DNA from: CBFHND01 sp965657085
GTDB lineage: Bacteria; Pseudomonadota; Alphaproteobacteria; Rhodobacterales; Rhodobacteraceae
Direction of reading: 5' to 3'
NCBI GenBank assembly: GCA_965657085.1
Contig: CBFHND010000002.1
Location: 1 to 64,000, forward strand
Length of the DNA stretch: 64,000 bases
Shown here: positions 7,575-17,400 of the stretch, piece after piece
Position numbering within the stretch: the first letter of the stretch is position 1
Layout: each line of letters opens with the position of its first letter
Notes under the pieces: model-generated
Told to the model about the DNA's origin: nothing
Database searches by the model: none
What the model saw: the letters and a program-made list of their open reading frames with translations, nothing else
Position numbers and translations under genes: made by a program

Positions 7575-10336
7575 CCGTTCTGGGCGGCATCGGGTTTCTG
7601 TCTCCGTGGCTCTTGGCGGCCTTGGCCGCCCTGCCAATTCTGTGGCTGATCCTGCGGGCGGTGCCGCCCGCGCCGATCCGCCGCCGCTTTCCCGGTGTGG
7701 CATTGCTCCTTGGGCTGCAGGATGATGACACCGTGTCGGACCGCACGCCTTGGTGGCTGTTGCTTCTGCGGATGATGGCTGTGGCGCTTGTGATCCTCGG
7801 TCTGGCCGGGCCTGTGCTGAACCCGGAAACAGATCAGGCACGGGGCGATGGCCCCTTGTTGGTGGTCATCGACGGCGGTTGGGCTGCGGCCCCGCGTTGG
7901 GCGCAGGCAATGGAAACGCTGGATGCCGAACTTTCGCAGGCAGCAACCCGCAACAGGACCGTTGCGGTGCTGCAACTCACGACCCCGCAAACGCCAGTGT
8001 TCCGTGCGGCCAGCGAGTGGCCCGCCCGCCTTGCCGGGATCACACCAAGACCATGGTCACCCGGAACCGAACAGGTTGACCGGGCAATCGAGGCCATTGC
8101 AGCCGCTAATCCGGGGTCAACGCTTTGGCTGAGTGATGGGCTGGCGTATGAAGGGCAAGCGCAAATTCTCGCCGCATTGGAGGCCGCTGGCCCTGTGCGC
8201 GTGGTACAGTCTTCGGCCAACCCCATCGCGCTTTTGCCAGCGGGCTATGAAGACGGAGCTATTACGCTGCAGGCGTTGCGCGCAGCGCCGGGCCCGGAAC
8301 GTGCGCTGCGTATCCTTGCGCAGGGGCGTGACCCCGCAGGCAATGCACGCACCCTGTCCACCGGGTCCGTCGTTTTCGCCGCAGGAGAGACCGAAGGCGC
8401 AACGTCGCTGGTTCTTCCGGCGGAACTGCGCGCGCGGATCACCCGGTTCGAGGTGCAGGGCGTGCGCAGCGCCGGGGCCACGACCCTTGTCGATGACAGC
8501 CTGCGGCGTCGCGAAGTGGCCCTGATTGCGGGTCGTGAGAACCGCGAGGGGCTCGAGCTTTTGTCACCCCTGCACTATCTTGAACAGGCATTGGAACCAA
8601 CGGCCGACCTGATCGATGGCGCGTTGCAGGACGTGTTGCCGGCCAACCCAGACGTGATCGTTCTGGCCGATGTCGCATCACTTTCTGACGCGGAAAGCGA
8701 TGCCTTGATCGCATGGGTCGAGGCCGGTGGGCTTTTGGTGCGCTTTGCCGGGCCACGTGTCGCTGCCAGTGACATCAGCCGCTCTGACGAAGACCCCTTG
8801 ATGCCCGTGCGCCTGCGCACCGGTGGACGCAGCGTGGGTGGCGCCATGAGTTGGGGTGAGCCCAAGACACTGTCGCCCTTCGATCAGGGGTCGCCCTTTT
8901 TCGGGCTCTTCGTGCCGGAGGATGTGCGGGTGTCCGCACAGGTGATGGCGCAGCCCGATCCAACGCTTGCTGCGCGGGTGATTGCCACGCTGAGCGACGG
9001 CACGCCGCTGGTGACACGCAAACGCACGGGCCAGGGGCAGATCGTGCTGTTTCACGTCACCGCAAATGCGGAATGGTCGACACTGCCGCTGTCAGGTCTT
9101 TTTGTCGAGATGATGGAGCGGCTGGCCGTGTCCTCCTCGGCCTCTGCACCCGAGGCCTCTGATCTGGAAGGCACGGTTTGGCAGGCCATGCAGGTGATGG
9201 ACGGCTTTGGCGCACTTCAGGACGCAGGCACCCGGCCCGGCGTGGAAGGCCCCACGCTGGTCACAGCGCCGTTGGGGCCGGACATGTTGCCCGGTATCTA
9301 CAGCACCGGGGATCGTTTTCTGGCGCGCAATACGGTGTCGGCAGGTGACACGCTTGCACCGGCCTCTTGGCCCGCACGCATCCCGGTTGAGGGGTTCAGC
9401 CATGCGGCACCACAGCCCCTGGGCGGCGCACTTTTGACGATGGCGCTGATCCTGCTCGTGTTGGACGTGATTGCATCGCTGGCCCTGTCCGGACGGTTGC
9501 GCGGCGCGCGCAGTGCTGCGGCTGGCGCGGTCGCTGTGGCCCTGATCGCTGCCGCTCCCGAAGCGCAGGCGCAATCCGAACCGCAACCCGTTGTGGATGC
9601 TGCAGCCGAAGTGGTTCTGGCCCATGTCCTGACCGGCAATGCCGAGCTGGACGAGATCGCCCATGCAGGCCTGCGGGGTCTTTCGGACACGCTGTTCTTC
9701 CGCACATCTATCGAACCGGCCGAACCAATGGGCGTCGATCTGGAAACTGACCAACTGGCGTTCTTTCCCATCCTCTACTGGCCTGTGACGCCCGAACAAC
9801 CGCGCCCGTCGGAAGAAGCCTATGCCCGGCTCAACGCCTATCTGCGCGCGGGCGGGTTGATCCTGTTCGATACGCGTGATGCCAACATCGCGCGTTTCGG
9901 GGCCTCCAGCCCCAATGGCCGCAAATTGCAGCAACTGGCGGCTCCTTTGGACATTCCAGCACTTGAGCCTGTGCCCAGTGATCACGTGCTGACCCGAACA
10001 TTCTATTTGCTACAAGAGTTTCCGGGCCGCCATACAAGCCGCGACATCTGGGTCGAAGCAGCGCCCGCCGACGCGGAACGGATCGAGGGCATGCCTTTCC
10101 GCAACCTGAATGACGGGGTGACACCCGTGGTCATCGGCGGGAACGACTGGGCCGGCGCGTGGGCGGTGTCATCCAATGGCAACGCCATGCTGCCCGTCGG
10201 GCGCGGGTTCGGCGGAGAGCGTCAGCGCGAACTCGCCTACCGCTTTGGCGTCAACCTGGTGATGCATGTTCTGACCGGCAACTACAAAAGCGATCAGGTG
10301 CATGTCCCTGCGTTGCTGGATCGGCTGGGCCAATGA
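7571..10336 (+). CDS. BatA-like / DUF4159 membrane protein
   Basis: A 921-residue protein that starts with the aerotolerance (BatA) N-terminal module: a membrane helix in PWLLAALAALPILWLILRAV, a RRRFPGVALLLGL motif and a second helix near residues 57-77. The middle part looks like a VWA/GATase-like region. Around residues 617-668 a strong hydrophobic stretch is followed by a segment ending APEAQAQ, which looks like an internal signal peptide. The DUF4159 domain (LTGNAELDEIAHAGLRGLSD, then FFPILYWPV) follows and should be periplasmic. The layout suggests a fusion of a membrane BatA-type protein with a secreted DUF4159 protein. The start overlaps the previous stop (ATGA). Confidence 0.85.
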   Translation: MTVLGGIGFLSPWLLAALAALPILWLILRAVPPAPIRRRFPGVALLLGLQDDDTVSDRTPWWLLLLRMMAVALVILGLAGPVLNPETDQARGDGPLLVVIDGGWAAAPRWAQAMETLDAELSQAATRNRTVAVLQLTTPQTPVFRAASEWPARLAGITPRPWSPGTEQVDRAIEAIAAANPGSTLWLSDGLAYEGQAQILAALEAAGPVRVVQSSANPIALLPAGYEDGAITLQALRAAPGPERALRILAQGRDPAGNARTLSTGSVVFAAGETEGATSLVLPAELRARITRFEVQGVRSAGATTLVDDSLRRREVALIAGRENREGLELLSPLHYLEQALEPTADLIDGALQDVLPANPDVIVLADVASLSDAESDALIAWVEAGGLLVRFAGPRVAASDISRSDEDPLMPVRLRTGGRSVGGAMSWGEPKTLSPFDQGSPFFGLFVPEDVRVSAQVMAQPDPTLAARVIATLSDGTPLVTRKRTGQGQIVLFHVTANAEWSTLPLSGLFVEMMERLAVSSSASAPEASDLEGTVWQAMQVMDGFGALQDAGTRPGVEGPTLVTAPLGPDMLPGIYSTGDRFLARNTVSAGDTLAPASWPARIPVEGFSHAAPQPLGGALLTMALILLVLDVIASLALSGRLRGARSAAAGAVAVALIAAAPEAQAQSEPQPVVDAAAEVVLAHVLTGNAELDEIAHAGLRGLSDTLFFRTSIEPAEPMGVDLETDQLAFFPILYWPVTPEQPRPSEEAYARLNAYLRAGGLILFDTRDANIARFGASSPNGRKLQQLAAPLDIPALEPVPSDHVLTRTFYLLQEFPGRHTSRDIWVEAAPADAERIEGMPFRNLNDGVTPVVIGGNDWAGAWAVSSNGNAMLPVGRGFGGERQRELAYRFGVNLVMHVLTGNYKSDQVHVPALLDRLGQ

Positions 10337-12378
10337 CAGGCAGCATCGTTCTTGACCCATTGATCCCATGGCCGTTTCTGGCCGGGTTGGCGGGTGTGGT
10401 CCTTGCAGGCGTCCTTTTGGCGCTGTGGCGCGGCTTGCGCGGGTGGGCCTTGCGCGCGATGGCGGCGTTTGTCGTGCTGGCGGCCTTGGCGTCCCCATCG
10501 TGGCAGGTGGAAGACCGCGCACCGCTGACGGATATCGTCCTGTTGGCCGAAGACACCTCGGCCAGCCAAAACCTGTCGGATCGCGCCGATCAGACCCGCA
10601 CTGCCGCCGATGCGCTGGCCGCACAGATCGCGGCCCGGCCCAACACCGAAGTGCGCCGCCTGACCGTGCCGGACGACACGAATGACGGTGGCACATTGCT
10701 GATGGCCACCCTGGCCGATGCGATTGCCGAAGAACCGCGCGGGCGTCTGGCCGGTGTCATTGCGATTACGGACGGTCAGGTGCATGACGCGCAAATGCCA
10801 CTCGATTTGCCCGCCCCGCTGCACATGTTGCAAACCGGGCGCGCCACCGACTGGGATCGCCGCCTGACCGTTGTCGGTGCGCCTGCCTTTGCGGTGATCG
10901 GTGAACCCGTCACCCTGACACTGCGGATCGAGGATATGGGGGCCGCGCCAACTGGCGCGCCGGTTGCCGAACTGGACATTTCAGTGGATGGCGAACCACC
11001 CCAACGCTTTCGCGTACCGATCGGAGAAGACCTTGAACTGCCCGTGACCCTGCCCCACGGCGGGCGCAACGTCATCCAATTCACGGTACCCACCGAAGAC
11101 TCCGAACTGACCGGGCGAAACAACACCGCGCTGATCCAGATGAACGGCATCCGGGACCGTCTGCGTGTCCTTCTCGTGTCGGGCGAGCCGCATGCAGGCG
11201 GGCGCACCTGGCGCAATCTGCTGAAGTCCGACAGTTCCGTCGACCTGGTACATTTCACGATCCTGCGTCCACCGGAAAAGCAGGATGGCGTACCGGTGAA
11301 CGAGTTGAGCCTGATCGCCTTTCCGACACGCGAATTGTTTCTGGAAAAGATCGACGACTTCGATCTGATCATTTTCGACCGCTATAAACGGCGGGGCATC
11401 CTGCCGTCGCTCTACCTTGAAAATGTCGCCAACTACATCCGCAAGGGCGGCGCGGTTCTGGTGGCCGCGGGCCCCGATTTTGCCGGGGCCGACAGCATCT
11501 ACCGCTCGCCCCTCGGAGCCGTCCTGCCCGGAGAGCCGACAGCGCGCGTTCTGGAAGAAGCCTACCGCCCCGAAGTGACAGATCTGGGTGACCGGCATCC
11601 GGTGACGGCGGGCCTGCCTGCGGATGGTGATTGGGGGCGGTGGCTGCGCCAGGTGGATATCACGTCGCAAAGCGGATCGGTCATCATGCATGGCATTGAT
11701 GAACGGCCCTTGCTGATCCTTGACCGGGTGGAAGAAGGGCGCGTCGCGCTTTTGGCGTCCGACCACGCGTGGCTCTGGAGCCGGGGTTATGAAGGGGGCG
11801 GACCGCAGCTGGAACTGTTACGGCGGCTGGCGCATTGGATGATGAAAGAACCGGAACTGGAAGAAGAAGCGTTGACCGCCGTGGCCACGGGCCAATCCAT
11901 GAAGATTGTACGACGCACGCTGTCGGAAACCGTGCCGCCTGTCATCGTCACCGCACCGGATGGCACGACAACCGAACTGCCTTTGGCCCCTGCGGCCCCC
12001 GGCCAGTTCGAAACCCTGTACGAAGGACCGGAGATCGGGCTGTACCGGCTGGAAAACGGTGACCAGACGACCGTGATCGGCCTTGGCCCGGCGGCCCCGC
12101 GGGAATTCGTGAACACGGTCGCGACGGGCGACATTCTTGCCGATGCAGTCGCAGCACGACGGGGCGGTATCCTTCGGTTGGAAGACGGATTGCCAAGCCT
12201 GCGCAATGTGCGCGCGGGCCGGCCCGCCGCCGGACGTGGTTGGATCGGACTGGTGCCGCGCGGTGCATTCGAGACGCGCGATGTGCGCCAGACGCCATTG
12301 CTACCGGGGTGGCTGGTGCTTCTTCTGGCGTCGTTCTTTATCGTCGCCGCTTGGCTCCGTGAAGGGCGCAGCAGCTAG
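10333..12378 (+). CDS. Large membrane protein of the MoxR operon (GATase-like)
   Basis: A 681-residue protein with two N-terminal membrane helices (about residues 10-28 and 33-52), a long extracytoplasmic region and a C-terminal helix (LLPGWLVLLLASFFIVAAWL). The segment TDIVLLAEDTSASQ resembles a VWA-type opening, and RVLLVSGEPHAGGRTWRNLL followed by GGAVLVAAGPDFAG resembles the class I glutamine amidotransferase-like domain often annotated in this family. I see no clear Cys-His-Glu triad, so enzymatic activity is doubtful. Start ATG at 10333 overlaps the preceding stop. Its stop codon shares the sequence CTAG with the stop of convergent pbpC. Confidence 0.75.
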   Translation: MTGSIVLDPLIPWPFLAGLAGVVLAGVLLALWRGLRGWALRAMAAFVVLAALASPSWQVEDRAPLTDIVLLAEDTSASQNLSDRADQTRTAADALAAQIAARPNTEVRRLTVPDDTNDGGTLLMATLADAIAEEPRGRLAGVIAITDGQVHDAQMPLDLPAPLHMLQTGRATDWDRRLTVVGAPAFAVIGEPVTLTLRIEDMGAAPTGAPVAELDISVDGEPPQRFRVPIGEDLELPVTLPHGGRNVIQFTVPTEDSELTGRNNTALIQMNGIRDRLRVLLVSGEPHAGGRTWRNLLKSDSSVDLVHFTILRPPEKQDGVPVNELSLIAFPTRELFLEKIDDFDLIIFDRYKRRGILPSLYLENVANYIRKGGAVLVAAGPDFAGADSIYRSPLGAVLPGEPTARVLEEAYRPEVTDLGDRHPVTAGLPADGDWGRWLRQVDITSQSGSVIMHGIDERPLLILDRVEEGRVALLASDHAWLWSRGYEGGGPQLELLRRLAHWMMKEPELEEEALTAVATGQSMKIVRRTLSETVPPVIVTAPDGTTTELPLAPAAPGQFETLYEGPEIGLYRLENGDQTTVIGLGPAAPREFVNTVATGDILADAVAARRGGILRLEDGLPSLRNVRAGRPAAGRGWIGLVPRGAFETRDVRQTPLLPGWLVLLLASFFIVAAWLREGRSS

Positions 12379-14405
12379 GGCATGAGCCGCACGTTGATCG
12401 CGGCGGACTGCCCCGCCGCATCGACCACCGCGATGTGATTGAACCCATTGGAAATGCCGGGTAAAGTGATTTCGGACCGGCGGGCGCGGACCCTTATTGG
12501 CGCACCGTTCACCAGAACTGTCACCGGCTGTTGCCCACCGCGCAGTTTGAGGGTCAGCCCCGCACCCGGCAGGTTTTGAAGGACCGCTCCATCGGGCGGA
12601 AACGTCAGGCGCAGGGCATCCTGAGCGACATCCGAACCGTGACGGTTGCCAAATCGTTGCAAGGGCTTGGGCAATTGTGCGGTGGGCAGGATCAGGGTTT
12701 CAGGGGGCGGCGGTGGAAAGGGTGCCATCCGATGTTTGAGAAGTCCAAAGGCCTCGAACAGGACGGGCGCGGCAAGTTCACCACCAAACGCGCCGGGGAC
12801 AGGCGTACCATCCGGGCGGCCCAGCCACACGCCGATCACATGCGCACCGTCATAGCCGATGGCCCATGCGTCCCGGTGGCCGTAGGACGTGCCGGTCTTG
12901 TAAGCCAATGGCCCGGCCATGGCGCCGGCAGGGGGTGTGATGCCTGCCAGAATGTCGGTGACTTGCCACGCGGCCGCGGCTGACATCATGCGGCCCGCCT
13001 GCGCCTTGCCCTCGACACCTCCGCCGCCCATTTGCCAATGCAGGGTCTTGCCCTGACCACCTTGCGCAAGGCCCGCATATAGCTGCACGAGGTCATTGAG
13101 GCTGAGGCCAAGGCCACCCAGTGCCACGGCCAGCCCCGGCTTTCCGCCAAGAGCCGGGCGCGATCCGCCCGTGTGCAGGGATGCCATCAGGCGGGCGGGG
13201 CCAAGGGCTTCGGTCAAGGCCACTGGCGGGATGTTCAGAGACATCTGCAACGCGCGCCGGGCCGTGATGTCGCCGCGGTACAGCCCATCAAAGTTTTGTG
13301 GTGCGTATCGACCAAAGGCCGTTGGCACATCCGCCATCAGCGTTTCGGGATGCGCCAATCCGCGATCAAAGGCGAGCCCGTAGATCAATGGCTTCAGCGT
13401 GGACCCGGGCGAGCGTTTGGCGCGCGTCATGTCCACAAACCCAAGGCTGCCCTCTGCATCGTCATAGGCTGCTGATCCGACCGAGGCGCGCACTTCGCCG
13501 GTGGTATGATCAGCCACCACAATGGCTGCGGAGACCCCGCGCGGCTGACCGCGAACGGCGCGGCGCGCCAAGGCTTCGATCCGCGATTGAAGCGCGGCAT
13601 CAAGGGTCGTGTCGTGGTGCGGCAAGGTCGGATTTATCGCGCGCAAATGATCGGACAGATGCGGCGCAAGAAGAGGCAGCGTGACCATCCGGTCGGGCAC
13701 AGCGTCCCGCGCCGACACAACCTTGTCCAAGCGTTGCAGAACGCGGTCGCGGGCCACGCGTGCCGCCGCCTGATGGCGATCCGGGCGGCGGAGTTCGGGG
13801 GCCTGTGGCAAAGCAATCAACAAGGCCGCCTCGGCATCCGACAACCGCGCAGGTGGCTTGCCGAACCACGCGCGCGCGCCGGATGTGATGCCTTCTATCG
13901 CGCCGCCGTATGGGGCGTGTTGCAGGTACAGTGTCAGGATCTGATCCTTGGAATACTTGCGTTCCAGCGCCCAGGCGACGCGCATCTGACGCAGCTTTCC
14001 GCGCAGCTTGCCGGTGCCGGAATTTTCCAGAAGGCGTGCCGCCTGCATCGACAGGGTTGATCCCCCCGACACCACCTTTCCATGCCACAGCGCCTGCCCT
14101 GCCGCACGCAGCAAGGCGCGCATGTCGACACCGCCATGATCATGGAACCGCTGATCTTCATAGGCGACCAGCATATTCACAAACCGCGGGTCCACAGCAG
14201 CAAGATCAACCGCCAGACGCTGCCGCCCATTTTCGACCGGAAAGGCCCGCAGGAGGGCGCTATTGCGGTCGCGCACCTCGACCGAGGTTTCGGCCAGAAC
14301 AGCGGGCAGCCGTGTGTCGTCCACCCATCTGTCCCAGAGGTCATGCGCCAGCCCGATGCCGAACAGCGCGGCACCCAGCACAAAGAACATACGCGCGCGG
14401 ATCAT
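12375..14405 (-). CDS. pbpC: Penicillin-binding protein 1C
   Basis: A 676-residue bifunctional peptidoglycan synthase anchored by one N-terminal helix. The glycosyltransferase domain (about residues 50-225) keeps EDQRFHDHGGVDMRALLRA and GGSTLSMQAARLL. The transpeptidase domain has SPGSTLKP (SxxK, near 330), an SLN motif in QMSLNIPPV and YKTGTSYGHRDAWAIGYD (KTG, near 502). The C-terminal BiPBP_C module is present. It lies just downstream of the alpha-2-macroglobulin gene, with the two overlapping by four bases. This pbpC-A2M pairing is widespread in Gram-negative bacteria and is thought to couple protease trapping to wall repair. Confidence 0.95.
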   Translation of the reverse strand: MIRARMFFVLGAALFGIGLAHDLWDRWVDDTRLPAVLAETSVEVRDRNSALLRAFPVENGRQRLAVDLAAVDPRFVNMLVAYEDQRFHDHGGVDMRALLRAAGQALWHGKVVSGGSTLSMQAARLLENSGTGKLRGKLRQMRVAWALERKYSKDQILTLYLQHAPYGGAIEGITSGARAWFGKPPARLSDAEAALLIALPQAPELRRPDRHQAAARVARDRVLQRLDKVVSARDAVPDRMVTLPLLAPHLSDHLRAINPTLPHHDTTLDAALQSRIEALARRAVRGQPRGVSAAIVVADHTTGEVRASVGSAAYDDAEGSLGFVDMTRAKRSPGSTLKPLIYGLAFDRGLAHPETLMADVPTAFGRYAPQNFDGLYRGDITARRALQMSLNIPPVALTEALGPARLMASLHTGGSRPALGGKPGLAVALGGLGLSLNDLVQLYAGLAQGGQGKTLHWQMGGGGVEGKAQAGRMMSAAAAWQVTDILAGITPPAGAMAGPLAYKTGTSYGHRDAWAIGYDGAHVIGVWLGRPDGTPVPGAFGGELAAPVLFEAFGLLKHRMAPFPPPPPETLILPTAQLPKPLQRFGNRHGSDVAQDALRLTFPPDGAVLQNLPGAGLTLKLRGGQQPVTVLVNGAPIRVRARRSEITLPGISNGFNHIAVVDAAGQSAAINVRLMP

Positions 14406-17400
14406 TGCGCCACGGTCGTGCGACCTGTTGGTGTCACCGCGCGATATTCAGGGCGGTACATATCCTGCACCAATGCGGCGGGATGGTGGAAATCACCGGG
14501 GCTGACCGCGCGTACGACATAGGCCAGCGTGAAGGGTTTGCTGCCTCGGTGATCGACAGCGGCGACAAACCTGTCAGCGCGGAATTCCACATGTTCGGCC
14601 GACGTGGGCCTCAGCCAATCCAACGCTTTCACGTCGCCTGCCCGCAGCAGGTTGGGATTGTCGATCTCGAGGCCGGCAGGCAGCGCATCATCAATGATCA
14701 GGCGCGCGCCAACGGCCTCGAACGGGGTGACGGTCAGAACCACGACGCGGCGGTCTCCGATGGTCCAGTTCCCACGCACCGGTGTGCCATCAAGCGCGAA
14801 GGTTTCGCGCCTCAGGGCATAGCCATACCCGCCTGCGTCAGGCGCGACCGAAGGCACGCCGTAGGTTGTCATGGTCACATCCATCGCCCGCCCCGATACG
14901 TTGCGGATGCGTCGGGTCGGGCTACCCTCGTTCATGGTTTCGACGACAGGGCCACGCGCCGGTGCATCATCCACCGTCAGGCCCGCTGTCGATGTATCTG
15001 CGCCCAAAGCATGTGCGGCCATCAGGACCTGTGCGGCCTCTTGGGTGGACAGGGTGCGGTTCGCCCGCCCAATCCATGCGGCAACCGGGCCGCGTTCGAT
15101 CGCGGTGCTGCCAACCTCTGCCGCCAGTTTCAGCACGGCGGCCGCATCACGCAGAGGCGTTCCGAAATCAGCACGCCATGTCAGCGCATCTGAGGACCCG
15201 CCCAACATCATGGATCCGGCGCGCGTGAACATACGGTCCGCGCGCATCTGGTCGCCATAAAGCGCCAGTGCCGCGCCCACCTGTGCCGCCGCCAAGGGCG
15301 TCGCAAAGGCAGTGGCCTTGGTATCGGCGTAGTAGCGTAAATCGCCCATGGAGGCCGCGCCATTTCGCGCAAGCACCAGTAGCGCATAGGCGATATCCTC
15401 GCCCCCCTCATCGAAGTCAGGGGCATAGTTCACGCGGTTACGCAGGTTGCCTACCGCCAGTTCAAAGGCAAGGTCAGGCACCACATAGCCGCGGTCCCGC
15501 GCCCGGGTCAGGAAATCGGTGACATAGGTATCAAGCCACATTTCCCCTGACTCAGCACGCCACAGCCCAAAGGCCCCGTTGCTGGCCTGCCGCGTCAGCA
15601 CGCGGGCGATTGCCGCCTCGATGCGGGCGTCAACGTCCGCAATTCCAGCGGACCCGGCAAAGCCGCTGAGGTACAGCAGCGGCAAGGCCCCGGATGTCAC
15701 CTGTTCGGTGCACCCATAGGGATATCGGTCAAGCTGGGTCAGAAGGCCGGGAATATCGAACCGCGCCAGCGGGCCCGCCGCAAGGGTCGCGCGCGCGGTG
15801 CCCGGTTGCATCCCCGCCAACACGTTCTGATCAAAGGTAAAGACCTCTCCGGCTCCCAGTGCAAAGCGTTGGGTCACTGCCACCTCGGGGTCGTTCACCC
15901 GCACGCCCAATGCCAGGGTCTTTGTCAGGGTGTTCCCTTCGGAGGGTGTTACGCGAACCGTCAGCGCATGATCACCAATGCGATCCGCACTGATCGGCAC
16001 CGAGATGCGTGTTGTTGCGCCTTGCGTGATCTCGACCCGATCGGGCACCGCGCCCAAGGTGATACCATCGCTTTGCACCGAGACCGTGGCAGGACCTTCC
16101 GGCCCCTCGGCATGCACCAATTCCAAGAGCAGTCGACTTTGGTCGCCCGGCGCGAGGAAGCGGGGCAGCGATGCAGTCACCACCACCGGATCACGGGCCA
16201 CCACGTCCGTTTGTGCCTGCCCCACACCCGACGCGGACCATGCGACCGCCATCAGGCGGATCGTGCCGTTGAAGGCAGGGCGCGGCACGGTGATTGTTGC
16301 CGTACCATCTGCACCCATGGTGACCGGACCAGAGAAGAAGGCCATCATCTCTTCGGTTGGCGGTGGAGATTGCAACCGCATCTGCGCCGTTGCATCGCCG
16401 CCCGAGCGGACCGTGCCCAGCGCGCCGTTCAGACCGTCGATCAGGCGCCCATAGACGTCGCGCATTTCGACACCAAGGCGACGCTGGCCGAAATAGTGGT
16501 TGGACGGGTCCGGCGCATCGAAGGCGGTCAAGTTCAGGATGCCAAGATCAACCGCGGCAAGGGTCACGTAGGCGGTTTCGCCGGGGGCTATGCCATCTAT
16601 GGCGACGGTCGCGTCAAAGGTGCCCGGTTGGCCATTCACTTCCGTTGGGGCATCGATGCGGACCTGCAAAGCCTTGTCACCGGGATCAACCGCAACATGC
16701 GCCACACCCAGCGCCCGCGCAGGGTTTTGCCCCGCACTGACATCCATCGGGCGGATGACTGATGCAGTCACATAAGCCCCGGTGCCCCAATCCGCACCAA
16801 CCGTCAGCGGCACGATGTTTTCACCGGTCGACACATCAACCACGCGCCGTTCAATCACCGCGCCGGAGGCCAACGTGATCAGGGCCACACCGTTATATCG
16901 CGGCACCAGCCGCAAGCGGGCGATGTCCCCCACCGCATAGCTTTGGGCGTCGAGGGACATCTCCAGTCGATCCGGCGTCGCGCTGGCGTCTCCGGCACCA
17001 TACCACCCTGCAGAGAACCCGAACGACGAGGCGCTGTAGGCGCCTTGCATTGTTTCGACCAGAACTTCGTATTCGCCCCACTCCGTCGGCACGCTGATCG
17101 CGCTTGGGGTTTCGCTCAGCACGACATCGCCCCGGGCGACGCGAATGCGCCGGGTGGTGGGTTCCCAGTTCCAGTTGCCGTAAAGCCGATACCACTGATA
17201 CCGGGTTTCAACGCGGTTCACCGTCCATGTGGCCGGAACAGCACTTGGGCTGCCCAAGGCAACCAGATCGAAAGTGGCCGTTGCGGATTCCGGCAGCACA
17301 TCGTCAAAGCCGGGCCGAATGCCAATCAATTGGCCGTCCGGCGCGATCGGTGCGGTAATCTGTCGTTCAACCGGACGTCCAGAGCCTTCGCTGACCCGAA

